Translations under genes and position numbers: made by a program
Source of the DNA: Prostheceraeus crozeri
Taxonomy: Eukaryota > Platyhelminthes > Polycladida > Euryleptidae
Direction of reading: 5' to 3'
Length of the DNA: 64,000 bases
Assembly: GCA_907163375.1 (NCBI GenBank)
Contig: CAJQUW010012504.1
Coordinates: 62,001-126,000, forward strand
In this document: positions 22,416 through 34,543 of the stretch, piece after piece
Numbering within the stretch: position 1 is the stretch's first letter
Layout: the number at the start of each line of letters is the position of its first letter
The notes under the pieces: model-generated
Database searches by the model: none
What the model was told of the DNA's origin: nothing
What the model saw: the letters and a program-made list of their open reading frames with translations, nothing else

Positions 22416-25400
22416 GTAGCATGCGTTAGGGTTACCGGTGCTCCGGATGGGCAAGAGTTCCCCATGAAGCGCAATGACTCTGATTTCCAGCAATTTCTAT
22501 TTAAATTGATCCTGTGTCAGGAAAGTAGACAGATATTCGTACATTGCAGCGTATCTTGTACGCGTATGAAAACGATTGAGCAGCAATGATGTGGAATGGC
22601 ATGTATGGAATAGTTTTGCGATAGATAATAGCGAGCACATGATTCTTACAAAATTCATTAATGCGATTCCGGAAACTCTATTTCAGTTCGAGTACGGCTT
22701 AAAACTGGATATATAAGAGACGGTCTATGGACATCATCGACGTCCCCTCAATGCCGTCAAGTCAACTTCGAAGTACTCATTTCGAAGAGCCAAATTTAAG
22801 CTACAATCAGAATCCTCGAACAAAGGCAGCCGTGAATTCAGTAATGAATTGACTTATTACCTACTCTTCCAAATAGTTGTGCCTTTTCACATTATTCCCT
22901 ACAAAACGGAAAAAAATAGAAAATAAATTTTCCTCCGTTGCAACGGTTATTCCAAGTAACCAAACTTATTTTTCATCGGCAACTTTCAGCAATATTATAC
23001 AGTTCTGCCAACCGCTTTGAGCAATGATTTGAAAGATAATTTTCGAAAAAACGGCTACCACTGTTTGCGCCATGACTCCTATGTTATCATTCTCCTACAA
23101 TGTTGCAATGCTATTTTCACTAATCAGACAACTAATTCCAGAATGATTGTCGTCATTCGTCGACATGATCAAAACTAGAATGACCGGCGGGCCGGTCTTC
23201 AAAGTTTTGGCCGGGGCCAGGCTGGAGTCCTGTGCCAACCTTGGTACGCATGACTGTGTTGCGTGACGAACTTCGAAAGCGCTCGCGCACATTTTGAGTT
23301 TTGTGGCCAACAAGCAGTGGGGACCTTCCCTACTGAAAATGACATATACCGCTAGTCCCTCAATGCTCAGTGAGAAAAACAAGCATTGGTGAAGTAAACA
23401 TCAAGAAAACAAGAGTGCTGCTAAGTGGCATTGTGGAATCTCTTAAAATTGTGATAAAAGAATATATTTCGGCAGGTGAATATCAAGGTAGGAGATGTTT
23501 TTGAATCTAAAACCAACTACAACATCAACTTTCTCAGAAGAGTTTGTACAGAATCGAAGACCAAATACTGTAGCAATATCAGCGACTCGGAGTTTGTACA
23601 GACAAACGTTATAGCACAATTCGTACTCCTTTAAATTCAAAAAATTGGTGAAACTTTTGTTGGTATCTAGTTGACGAGTTTTCACAACAATCTAAAGAGA
23701 AAATTCAATTGAAGTGACAAAACTGGAAATTGTACAGTAGCCTTCAGCAATATTTCTTTGAGAATTTAACAATCTGTAAAACATGTTTCGTTTAGCCTTG
23801 AAGATACGAGTGGTCACGCCAAAGGGCTATCGCATGCTGACTGCGTGTGCTTAGCAAAAACCCCAGCATTATAGACCGCAACTAATGAGCTTGCATAAGT
23901 AACCTTCAAGGGGCCGCTCTCTGCAGTTCATTGGATCGGGATGGTGATATTTAGTTCTATTCGATTCAAGTGAAGAAATATTATTTTTCATGTGTAGTCT
24001 ACGTTATAGTGTGTAGCAGTAGAGCGTCATTATAGTTCTACTATTTGCTTCGATGAACATTTTTCCCATTTTTGTACATCGGTTTCTTGTTGCTTTAATT
24101 ATTGGTGACCACTGTACTTTTGGTCAAAGATCGACAATGATAAAATGATATCATCAAAACTTTTGTTCCATTATTTTTTTCCAATCATAGATTCTTCGCA
24201 TTTTGCATTGAAGCAAATTTAGTCTCTTTCGTTTGTTCTACCCATGTCCTTCCCCACTGGTTGATTCATGTAGCGAGAAGCAACAGGCTGTTGTCTGTCA
24301 GTCTGTCTATCACACAAATTGTCAAACAACTCATGAATAACACCGTCTTGATGTTTTTGAAGTATTGCCTGTAATCTAAATATTTTTAGCCTTTTTTCCT
24401 ACTTCACTGTCGGCCCAACCAACTGCATATTGTAGGCGCATTTTTAATTCGAGTGTATGAAGCTTAAATGAAAGCATGTAATGTCCAGTGTATAGGCCAT
24501 AGGTCATACCTAAGTTTTGATATACAAGAAGCTTTGCATGACTAAAATGCTTTCTTCGGTCTTCCATTATTTGGAATCTATCGATGCTTCATGCAATCTA
24601 ATTTCAATTTCATTGCTAAGAGCAGTAAAAGTATCATGGTAGCATTGCAACTCGAAAAATCCGTATGACTAGATCTATTTACGGTGTAGACCTACGTATA
24701 TATTCACTAAAAAATAAAATGATATCATTGCCCATCATAGCTTTTGGTTGATGGGTGCACGAATTGAGATGATGACAGTTATACACACTGATAAATTGAT
24801 TGTAAATAAATGTTCATAATCAGCCCTTTCTTCACATAAATTAATTGTTTATTTATAATTTCGTAGCTTCTTATTATTTGAAAACAGTCTGATCTCACAC
24901 CCTATCATCTCTCATATTCCACGAAGCTTCTTGTGGTCTTATTAAGGACAGTCGTGAGCTCATTGACTAACATGTCTGATACATGGCCAGTACAAACTCT
25001 ACGACGAGTGACACGAGGTTATGTTTGTCAATCATGAAATGATTTATTCATGAGTTCACCGTCATGTTTACTGAGGATTCACTCGAATCAGTCTTCAATT
25101 CAGCACTTTGAACAGATTCCACGGCGTGTTAATGACACTGATATCCAAGGTTTTAATGATCTACTGAATTTTATTGTCAATTAAGCTCTCAAGATTCCTG
25201 GAGTTGATGTTGTTGACCTCTCTCACTATCTCAGAATGTTCACTTGTATGGATGAGTTGACTGATAAAGTCTCCGATAATTCAAGTTTTGAGAGCAGTGT
25301 CTAGTGTTTGCAGAGTAATATAGGTTGGCTCTGAGTTCTATCTGATCGTAAAATGTATTTTAAACAAACAATTTGTGAATGCGCGAGAAATGGACTACAT

Positions 25401-28016
25401 CCGATCTGCACGTTTCCACGCATTGTTGCTACGGCCAAAGTGTTCGTCCATAAATCCTAGTTCTATCACGAAATCAATTTCAAAAACCGATTGATCCGCT
25501 GTGTATCAAGTTTTGTAGCGCTCATAGACAGTGGTGGATGCTGTAATGTCTCAATGCTACCTTTTATCAAAGATCAGTCACATGCTTATTTAGACTATCT
25601 TAGGATGTCGCAATTATGAAAGTGCTTCAAATACATAGATATCGGACATAGATGTTGGTATACTGAATGAAAAGCACTCACTCTGTTTGGGTCATGGTGC
25701 CAAAGATATTGATATCTTCGGGTCGATGAAATTTTGTAATAGTAAACTATCTTATCAATGGTCGATACAGAAAAAGTCGATATCATAAGCGCATGGGTGC
25801 ACTGCACGAGAAGTAGGCAAAATTGGTCTTTTTGTCCGATTTTCTCTTGCAAAAACAGGCAGCTTCTGCTTCCAAAACAGTGATTGTTCTTTCCATCACA
25901 TCTTGGTAGCCAAGAGGTTGAAGAGAGATTGACTACCATGGATTTCAGACTTCGCTGTTTCATACGGTGAGGCATTCTGTCCGGCTGTCAACTGACATGA
26001 CGCTTCTCTTTTGGGAAGTTGGTGGTGTGATTTCTGCTTATAGCACCTTCTGTAAATTTCAAAGAATTTTCTTGTTGCGCTATTGCGTCATGTATATTCG
26101 AAAGGACATCGTATAGTCATCTCCTACACTTCCCCTTGCAAGCAAATCCTTTCTTCGTCTTGTTGGCATTATTTACATCATTATTTTGAAAATTGGCATT
26201 AATTTTGGCATTATTATTATCATCTCTGCAATGCAGTGCAAGTAGGCCTACAGCAGCAGTCTTTCAAATACGCTTCGGTCTCGACATAATTCAAAATGAC
26301 GAATGCAGAGACATTTAAAGCAACAGTCGCATGCAGCAAGAGCTTTGAAATTCTATCTCTTTGTATCGCTTGCCATTGTTATACGTTATTATGAATCATT
26401 CTTCCATTAATAACTAGAGTAAATTGATCTCATTCCAGAATTGATAGAAAAAGGTGCTTGCCATGGATATGCGCAAATATCAGTATTCTGTCAGAGAAAT
26501 ATGTGAAATTTGCAATTCACACCAAAAACACCGTTTAATACACGATAGCTGCTATGAAATAAAAAGTGCACCAGCAATCAGATCTTGAGGTGTGCTACAC
26601 CCCTATCGGCGGACAACCAAATATTTCCGATATCTTTTAACTGTTGAAGCAAAATTTCTAGTAGCTATAAAACAAATAAGAGACATTGAACATGATCGAC
26701 TGTTGATAATTTCTTTCATGATGATCTTTCAAATGCCCGGGCTATATTTCAGCTGATAGCTACTGTATTGCTTTTTAAGAATCCTTGCTTCTTCAATATG
26801 ATGTAAAATTCATCTTGAGGTTGTGGATGAAGCCAACCAAACCGCTCTTGGTTTGATTTAGGCGTCCATGATTCTGTCCGTCAAAGCACGATTGGCCTGG
26901 CGATGTACCTGTCGATTTGTTGAAAAGATTTGTCCGCGTATTTTGTAATATTTGCTTTCTCGTTCTATTTTTATGAACAACTGTTAATTCTCACACATGA
27001 AGCATCCTAAATAGCGTAATGTCTAGGACGCACATTTTTTCACGCATGAACTGAACGGGCAGATTGTCAAATATAATATTTTCAATGCTTGACCTTAATC
27101 TTATTTCTGACAGGACGAGTAGACAGTAGACAGGAGATCAGCTGCATGTCCTTTAGTAAAAATTTACATTTCTGAGAAGTAATGATTCCGTTATACAGGG
27201 CCAACGTTTCTGACTTGACGAGCATTGACCGGTCAAGGTGAACCTGACGTCGGACATGCTCTACGAAGTTTAGGTCGTGGAGATGAGATCCCCTGGCCCT
27301 TGTTCTTCTCCATCTCCCGATAGATATTCTTCGCGCGGACGGGGAAGAACAGTAACCTTCTTTCAACTGTTATAGAAGACCTCAGGAGCATAAATAAACT
27401 TGTCCCCTCAACAAGCCATTTCTCTCACCTTTTATCACAGTGCGTACGCGCAATATTGTAATCTTTCATCAGAAATACTTGTCATTCAGCGTCAAATATG
27501 TATGTAGGGAAATAATGTTGCTAAAAAGTAACCATGTGTTTTTGTGCGCTTTTTTACCATTTAAGTGTAGGATCTATTCGTTTGTGATGCACCTCCCGAT
27601 ATTTTAGCATCACAGACATATTGTTGATGAGTGGAATACGAAAGGAAGAAATCGAAGCAAAAACTAAGCAATAACAAAGAACTCGACACACAAGATTTGC
27701 AAGAAGCAGAAACAGCTTATCTTGGGTGACGATGCAACATTGACCATTTTTTGGTATTAGTCGTTTCATGTCGGTTTCTTTGAGCATTAAGTGAGCCATT
27801 ATCGATTCTATTATTTCTTTCCACTTTGATAATAAGTGTGGTCCCTTAATTGTGGATAACCGAATTTTATTTCCAGTATGATACTGCAGTTCTTTGCATT
27901 TTCATCAGTGCATTTAAAAAGTGGTTCTTGCTCGGACAATCTATGTATTGAATGTATTGAGATATCATTGCAATTCCTCGCATAGTGCAAGAACTCATTA
28001 TTATGCAGGAAATATG
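22416..28016. other. 5.6 kb without recognisable genes or clear elements
   Basis: AT-rich DNA. A GC-rich patch at 23180-23225 holds the palindrome GACCGGCGGGCCGGTC. Short frames (23095-23685, 25595-25975, 27082-27366) have no motifs, start context or splice sites I can defend. Confidence 0.4.
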
Positions 28017-28097
28017 TCTATGAATGCATCCACAATCCCGAAGGGCGAGAGCATAGTTCAATCAAGTCGAGTTCAGATATCAGTGGATGCATTCATA
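28017..28097. repeat. Hairpin with GC-rich loop
   Basis: Stem TATGAATGCATCCAC and its complement, separated by about 47 bp starting AATCCCGAAGGGCGAGAG. It sits about 200 bp upstream of the recombinase N-terminal domain at 28293. Confidence 0.7.
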
Positions 28098-28292
28098 GCC
28101 ATATAGGAATACATTTCTATCACACTTTCCGAGATCTATGTAATCATGGTCATAGCCAGATCTATGATCTTAGTCAGTGATTACATTATTCACTTAAAAT
28201 TTCAAATCTATACCATAGTAGCCTACAATTTGACATCATAATATAGTAAACAAAATCAGTTATTTCTCATTTCTCGAAGTGAATGAACAAAG

Positions 28293-28673
28293 ATGACAAC
28301 TTTACGATTTGCAACACCATTAGATGAGGATATGATAGAAGAAATGATGACATCAAAGATACCAGATGGGACGAAAAGAAAAGAAACATGGGCAATAACA
28401 TTATTCAAAGACTGGCTGAAGAAGCGCAACACCGAAGGAATATTACAGGAAGGACAGCTACATGTTTTTAAGGGAGTCGATGAACTAACAGCGAATGAGT
28501 TGGACTATTTGTTTAGTTTTTTCATATTGGAAATTCGCACCTTCAATGGGAACCGATTCAAGAGCTCCACTTTGAAAAACGTAGCATCTATGATACAATA
28601 TCACTATAACAAGCATTTTAATAAAGGTTGGTCCATTTTCACGCATAGCTTATCGTGCTTCCCCTGTAACTGA
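28293..28673 (+). CDS. Crypton/KIAA1958-type recombinase N-terminal domain (fragment)
   Basis: 126 codons from an ATG. The pattern FATPLDEDMIEEMM..IPDGTKRKETWAITLFKDWLKKRN, then ELDYLFSFFILEIR, NGNRF..STLKNVASMIQYH and KGWSIF, matches the helical N-terminal domain that precedes the catalytic domain in Crypton-derived tyrosine recombinase-like proteins (KIAA1958, ZMYM2, QRICH1 relatives). The catalytic half does not follow: the frame stops at 28673, and downstream lies inverted-repeat DNA. A weak splice donor (AAAG|GTTGGT at 28626) would leave phase 1. It could be a truncated transposon copy, or the first exon of a gene continuing elsewhere. It is 15 kb from, and not part of, the catalytic ORF at 12.1 kb, which has its own N-terminal helices. 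Confidence 0.6.
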   Translation: MTTLRFATPLDEDMIEEMMTSKIPDGTKRKETWAITLFKDWLKKRNTEGILQEGQLHVFKGVDELTANELDYLFSFFILEIRTFNGNRFKSSTLKNVASMIQYHYNKHFNKGWSIFTHSLSCFPCN

Positions 28674-28811
28674 ACTCACTATCTATGTTACTTCGCCTCT
28701 CGTGATTCAAATAACATAGACAGTTCTTTCATTTATGCACTGCAAGCTATGCGGTAATAAGCATCTTATTGATAGTGCAGAAATGGAGCTTGTCAAAGAG
28801 GTCCGACTTTT

Positions 28812-29200
28812 AGCTATCTTTGCTTTCTGATCCACAATGCGTGTAAGATCTTCAATTATTATACTACAAAGATATCTACACATAGGGTGGGTAGCAAAGT
28901 AGTGCAATACTCGTATATATACAGCAGATACAGTCCTATAGAAGACGGCGATAATGCCGTATGACCCGAGGGCTGGCATTATCGCCCGAAGTCTATGGGC
29001 TGTATCGATACTATTACCCACTGCGATATTGCCCGGAAACGGCTACGTTCAATGCACGATATACCATTGCATTTTTAATGGTAGAATAGAAACGAAAAGG
29101 GTGCAAAAACATACCTACCTTTGCTTTCTGGTCCACACTATGATCTTCAATTATTATACTACCAATATATCTAAACATAGGGTGGGTAACAATCATGGAC
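28812..29200. repeat. Direct-repeat-flanked element with central GGCGATAATGCC inverted repeat
   Basis: About 85 bp at 28812-28895 recurs in direct orientation at 29118-29195 (TTCAATTATTATACTAC, CATAGGGTGGGTA). Between them GGCGATAATGCC and GGCATTATCGCC (28948-28993) form a hairpin with loop GTATGACCCGAGGGCT. Probably a small composite mobile element. Confidence 0.6.
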
Positions 29201-29640
29201 TTCTAAGTATCTATGATGTTTAAAAGAAACATCGGGGCAATTAAAAAATCCTGATCTGCATGTAACTTCTTCTGGTCGAGGTGTACAACAGGAAAAATTA
29301 TGACCGACAGACATTGCAGAATAATATTGAAGCGATTTATTAACACTTTTATGTAGTTACATGCACTCAATCGCAGTGGTTTTATATTTTAAACGCGGAA
29401 AACAGTTTGATTGATCAATTTTCCAGATAACGCAGCAACTATTTCTCATTGTAACTGTAATTATTTTTGCAAAAGTTTGAGTTCAGTTAATCAGGATATC
29501 TTGCAATGACTTGGAGAAACATGGAATTTTTCATTGAGAATTTATTAGTAGTGATTTTTAATGATTAGACAAGTAACCTGGCAATTGATAAATTTATCAA
29601 ATTTCAACAGATGTAACCACTACGAGTTACGGCCTCATCA
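29201..29640. other. Spacer, nothing recognised
   Basis: AT-rich; begins with a CATGGACTTCTAA end like that of the element at 7862, without a matching partner. Confidence 0.35.
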
Positions 29641-29644
29641 GTCG

Positions 29645-29880
29645 TGGGTAGGTTTGAACCAGCGACGTTGGAGCTAGAGGACGTGCAAGCATACCCTCTA
29701 ACCACAAGGCCACCGGACCATCTGTTGAGAGCGTGAATTAGCCACGAAGGCAGTGCTTTAACACAGGCACGTGGAGGACGGGTTCGAACCAGCGACGTTG
29801 GAGCTAGAGGACGTGCAAGCATACCCTCTAACCACAAGGCCACCGGACCATCTGTTGAGAGCGTGAATTAGCCAGGAAGG
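29645..29880 (-). mobile_element. Tandem pair of tRNA-derived SINE heads, 130-bp unit
   Basis: On the minus strand each unit has GTGGCCTTGTGGTTAGAGGG (A-box) and GCTGGTTCGAACC or its GTTTGAACC variant (B-box). The B-boxes lie at 29651 and 29781, exactly 130 bp apart, with the spacer duplicated too. Confidence 0.8.
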
Positions 29881-30204
29881 CAGTGCTTTAACACAGGCAC
29901 GTGGAGGGCGGACTGCAGTCTGCAATCACTTAATACCGCATCCGAGATTGAGGCGCTTCACGCAGGCGCTACTCATTACATGTCTCGTGGTGGTTACATC
30001 TGTTGAGATTTGATAAAAAAGATGATTTTTAATGAATAACAAATGGTTTTAGTCATATAATTGTCCAGTTTTGAACCTATGAAAGTTTCTTTTGTTTCAT
30101 GACCGTCTGTTGTCGTGTAATAAAACACGATAAGAGAATCAGCGCCATCAGTACTGCTGGCCTTGTATTGTTCTTCTCTCTCCGCTCTCATTCGCTGATT
30201 ACAG

Positions 30205-30416
30205 GAGGGTCGGCGGGCCAGTCACACGCCGATACAAGCGCACACTCCAAGTCCACGACAGCACCCTCTACACGCCGACAACACAGCGACACGCCGTCAG
30301 GAGATCTTCGTCCACCCAGCCGGAATCTTCCATCCCGTCCTTCTTCCCGAGCCTCAGCGACACAGACTGCACATCCTCCGAACACTGTTTTCCGTCCGAT
30401 ACAACCAGAGCAGACG
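30205..30416 (+). CDS. Ser/Pro-rich exon A of the predicted CCDC62-containing gene
   Basis: A strong acceptor (CTGATTACAG) and donor (ACG|GTGAGT) enclose 212 nt, entering in phase 1 and leaving in phase 0. The encoded 70 residues are rich in Ser, Thr, Pro and Arg (GGSAGQSHADTSAHSKSTTA; SRNLPSRPSSRAS), so likely disordered. The exon is much GC-richer than its flanks. It is linked to the downstream exons only by phase, strand and position, not by homology. A pyrimidine-rich stretch follows in the intron. The preceding exon was not identified. Confidence 0.5.
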
Positions 30417-30589
30417 GTGAGTTAGCGCAAGGATATCATTAACACAGAAATCGGAGGTTTCAACATCTGTGAACTTGACATCCATCGTTACATCCCAAAT
30501 ATTCAAATCTTCGTGTTCGCTTCTGTGCTTTCTGCTTTTCTCTCTTGTGTCTGTCTTCCTTGTGCAATTCATCTTCTCCTTCCTTTATC

Positions 30590-30755
30590 TCATCAGAAGT
30601 CTGAGCTCAGAAGTTTCTTCTCACTGATCTCACTTCTCTCCCCTTTTTCTTTTCTTCCTCCTTCCTTTGTCTTCTTCTTCTCCATCTCCCTCCCTCTCTC
30701 TCTCATTTGCTCCTTTTTTTCTCCCATTCTTTTCTCTCGCCCTTTTTTGTTAATT
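30590..30755 (+). other. Polypyrimidine tract in the intron
   Basis: About 165 bases almost entirely C and T on the plus strand (CTCCATCTCCCTCCCTCTCT and similar). The 111-codon frame across it (Ser/Leu/Phe-rich) is a by-product of composition. Confidence 0.85.
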
Positions 30756-31017
30756 TCTTCATCTTATGCAATAGATTCTGATCCGTATGGTTCGGCATCA
30801 AGAAAGTGTGAAGCCTTGTTTGCTGATATGCACAGTGCACCATCATGATAACTCACTGACGCGTGCATTTTCAGTGGAAAATATTTCAATTTCTATGTTA
30901 ATGCTATCATGAAATCTTTGATCCATAGATTCCAAAACTCCACAATCGGCCTGTTCATTAACTAAATCCATAGAAGTGGATAATATAAATTCGGTCACCA
31001 TTGACCTGAATTATTTA

Positions 31018-31208
31018 AAGGAAAACGAAGACGAGGTCAATAAAAACATATATTGGAAAGCTTTCGACAAAAGTCCTTTTCAGTCGAAATATAGCAGTAG
31101 ACTTAAACCAAGCAAAAAGGAAAGGAACCTTTGCTTTGAATTGAAAAAGACTTTTGTCGAAAGCTTTCTAATATATGTTCTTATTGACCTTGTCTTCTTT
31201 ATCCTTAA
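31018..31208. repeat. Inverted repeat with about 67-bp arms
   Basis: Left arm 31018-31084 (GACGAGGTCAATAAAAACAT, GAAAGCTTTCGACAAAAGTC) pairs with 31141-31208. The loop is about 55 bp. The open frame across it is an artefact. Confidence 0.85.
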
Positions 31209-31835
31209 AGTAGAAAATAGTATATTTCTACTGCTTAACTTTCTATGGTAATATCAAAGTCTATGACTAAATCAGATATCAAATCTTTCCAAGATATCAA
31301 GGTAGCAAAGATAGCTGAAAATCCGACCTCTATGCTGCCGACTGTGGTATGAGGCGCTGTAATACTCAATGGTAAGGGATTGAACTCGGACTGTATGTGA
31401 CAAGAGTTGACACAAGTGATGATGATAATTAGATTTGGATCAGGCTGATGTTTGCTCACTTCTCCACGTAATGAAACTTTGAAGCCTGTTTGATGATAAG
31501 AGGCGTGAGAGGTATGCAGAGGCTTATCGGGTACTCTACACGTTGCCTAGCAGTGCACGATGGACGGAGAGTTGATGAGGGTAATTACAGAAATCAACGG
31601 CGTCTGCATCTTAGAACTGGTCTATACTTTGAAGGAAGCGCAAAGTGAATCAGTGAAAATAATAAGAGACATCATGGCCATCATCAACGTTAGCATGATC
31701 ACGGATTACAGATGTAAAGTTCAAAATTCAAAGTCAACATGTAGGCCAATAGAAGTCGGATTGTATAGCTATTTTATCTTGGCTATTTTAGTATAAAGTG
31801 CACCAAACTATTACGTAGCTGTAGTAATTCTATGT

Positions 31836-32332
31836 AATGGATAGTGGATGGGTGTGTGATTCTCTGTGATATAGAAAGGGATTTGTCAATCAAATTCACG
31901 AGCTATGTCTTAGAGAGAATCATATAGCTATCTTCTATCCGCAATAAAGTATGCCAGATTATTGGGACCATAGATATCTCCGATAGAATCTCTCTCTACC
32001 AAGATTTTCTCTGGGAATGAATTTCATCAAATCTAAAAGATTCTACAACTATGCAATAATCTGGTATACTTTACATAACTACGCATCTAGTTCTATATTT
32101 GATAGAATCTATTTCCAAGGACAAATAGAGAGGAATTCTATAGGATATCTATGGTCACACTTCAAGGTGCGTAATGTGGCATGCTTTATAACGGATAGAG
32201 GATAGCTATGCGATTCTCTAGGACATAGCTCGTGAAATTTATCGATTCATCTCTCGGAAGAAAACCCTCGGGATATATCAATGAATTTCCATCTCTATAT
32301 CACAGGGAATCGCATAGTCATCCTCTATCCAT
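31836..32332. mobile_element. MITE cluster with GGATAGAGGATAGCTATGCG ends
   Basis: Two foldback units, 31836-31945 and 32193-32332, both begin and end with forms of GGATAG(A)GGATAGCTATGCG / its complement. A further inverted pair (TCTGG(T/C)ATACTTT) lies between them. Relatives at 48862 onward and 49463-49573. Confidence 0.7.
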
Positions 32333-33566
32333 TGCGCAAACATGGACATCTCAATGGCAGTCTATGTGGACAGGAAAATTTAGTTGAGGGTGTACACCTG
32401 AGGAATATCGGTCGTATATTCATGGACTTCTAAATACAGTCAATCCAGCATAGCTCTCGCATAGATATGAAAACAATTTTGCTCAATTAAGCGGATGCCC
32501 CAACAAACTGAAATGTTGTTAAAATTGAATTAAAACACTTTATTGAATAGGCAAACTTATCTGCAATCAAAGCAATTCATTAAAATGCATGTTTACTTGC
32601 AGCTTCTAAATTGGAGTGGCAATCTGACTGCTAAGAAATGTGAAATAGGATTAGTATAAAAGATTCGGCTATATAGAATGAAGTATTTATATAATCATAA
32701 AGTAGATATATAAGGTAGAGTGGTAACTCCGCATTTATTAAATCCCCAATGTATATGCACGTTCGAATTTATTAAATGAACTCAATGGGGATGCAGTCGG
32801 AATTATTTCCAAATGTGAGATGTGCGCATTTATGCAGTTTTGAAGAAATTATAACGGAATTGACTGATCATGATAGCATAAAGCAGAAAGAAATTATGTT
32901 ATTTCACAGATAGTCCGTGTCATGACAGCCTTGGAGAGGTAATGTTTGCTAAAATAGCAATTCGATGGGTTCCTATTACTTTCATGCTCAACCTCAAGAG
33001 TATTTTCTTAAGCGTGATCATATCACAGGCAACCTTGCACTGCCTGAGCAAAATCACATAATCAAAGACAATGATTTCAGTAAACTTTGAAAGATGTAAA
33101 TGGTTCCACATCACTATTCAGATTCAAGAAATGAAAGATGAATTTAGTGAATCATAAAATCATACCGGTGGAAATTGAATTAAAAACCTGAAATTATAGC
33201 CACGAAAGCACGAATAATATGGCGACTTTTTCATGAAGACTTTCATTGGAATACAATTCATGAAATTCCCTTGATAATCAGAATTGAAAATCCCTTGATT
33301 TCCGCTTAGTTAGGATGATTATTATCAAATATTCATTCCTTTTGATATCCAACTTGCTTCATACTACTTATATAGGAGAGTCATCTCGGTAGTATATAAA
33401 TTGGGAAATTTTGACTTTTTTCAAAACTGCTCAAGTAACTGCACGTGGACAATCGGTCGTTAGACTCCAGGAGAGTCATCGAGTGAGTCATCGTCTTGCA
33501 TTGACCTTCTAACTGAAGAAGATGCACTGCTGGTTCGTGTGACATTGACCTCTTCATCTTTGCCAG
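32333..33566. other. Intronic or intergenic DNA, nothing recognised
   Basis: AT-rich; starts another CATGGACTTCTAA end at 32420 without a clear partner. Confidence 0.35.
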
Positions 33567-33721
33567 GAAATAGCCTCAGATTTGACGGATAACAGTTTCG
33601 GATGTTCCATGGAACACCTCTGTGTAGAGCAAGTGAGGTTGCTATGCCTGCAGAATGAAATACACGTTCTGTCTTCCTATGACATCGACATAAGTTCTCA
33701 TCTACTTCAACAACTTGAGAG
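33567..33721 (+). CDS. Exon B of the predicted CCDC62-containing gene
   Basis: Acceptor CATCTTTGCCAG, donor GAGAG|GTCAGC; 155 nt, entering in phase 0 and leaving in phase 2. Residues read EIASDLTDNSFGCSMEHLCV, then EQVRLLCLQNEIHVLSSYD and ISSHLLQQLER: acidic and leucine-rich, likely helical. Phase 0 entry matches exon A. No family recognised. Exon status rests on splice sites, an amphipathic pattern and phase agreement. Confidence 0.45.
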
Positions 33722-33959
33722 GTCAGCGGACTCTACAGCATTGTACTGTGACGTTTTCTCTTGTGTTACCTGATAGCCGATATCTTTGTAGTTTTCATTT
33801 GGTGTTTCATTCTTCATTCCCTTGAATTTTAGTGCTGTTCACAATGAAAACTGAGTAAAGAATATATCTCACATGCAATTTCAAGGTCATATGTTAATAC
33901 CTACTGTGTCAAATTACAAACTTTTCAGGAGAAGCAAAAAAATGTCTGTAGATTGCATA

Positions 33960-34262
33960 ATGCAAGATATTATGTTCAGTGAGCTCCATCTCGTTTCACA
34001 AGCTGAGGGGCGATCCCGCTTGCGCTCTGCACGAGGGCCTTTCCTCCTGACGTCTTCCTTGCGCCGTCCTACACTCGGTGGACGATCTTTCACAGCAACT
34101 GCACCTCGAGTCTGGAACTCTTTGCCGGTTGATATCACCAAAGAATCATCACCGAAAGCTTTTAAGACTCTTCTGAAGTCGTATTTTTGTCAAATTCTTA
34201 ATTAAATGTGAAGTGTCCTAGAAGTCCCTGTGATATAACGACACTCTAATAAAGCTCATGAA
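33960..34262 (+). mobile_element. LINE 3' end (reverse transcriptase C-terminus plus tail)
   Basis: The frame ending at 34205 reads RSARGPFLLTSSLRRPTLGG, then RSFTATAPRVWNSLPVDIT and AFKTLLKSYFCQIL. The AAPR.WNSLP..I signature closes the ORF2 protein of many CR1/L2/Jockey-type non-LTR retrotransposons. The stop is followed by a short 3' UTR with AATAAAG and a TGAATGAAT tail, as expected of a 5'-truncated LINE insertion. It is on the plus strand inside the predicted intron. Confidence 0.8.
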
Positions 34263-34543
34263 TGAATATTACCTGGAAGCACATGCAAGGTATTAACCAA
34301 GAATGTGCGATATTGTCGTGACAACAGCCGCAAACAGAGGACACCATAGAAATCTCTCAAACCTTTGCTAGCATGACTGTCGACATTGAAATGACTTCTT
34401 GAGATAGATGGCTTCCAGCCATTTTTTCATAACGGAGGAAGGGTATCAGATATAACATTATTTTATTTTACTCTGGGCGTAATGACAGTTGTATCGTGTT
34501 TTCTACAACAGACATTCTACTTGTTCGCAAATCATTTTTCGGC

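Noticed and set aside
23180-23225. GC-rich palindrome GACCGGCGGGCCGGTC as a transposon end
   Set aside because: No partner end or target duplication found within several kb.
30513-30848. Ser/Leu/Phe-rich plus-strand frame
   Set aside because: Produced by the polypyrimidine tract.
30976-31251. Lys-rich plus-strand frame
   Set aside because: It runs through both arms of an inverted repeat; the two halves mirror each other at DNA level, with no protein feature.
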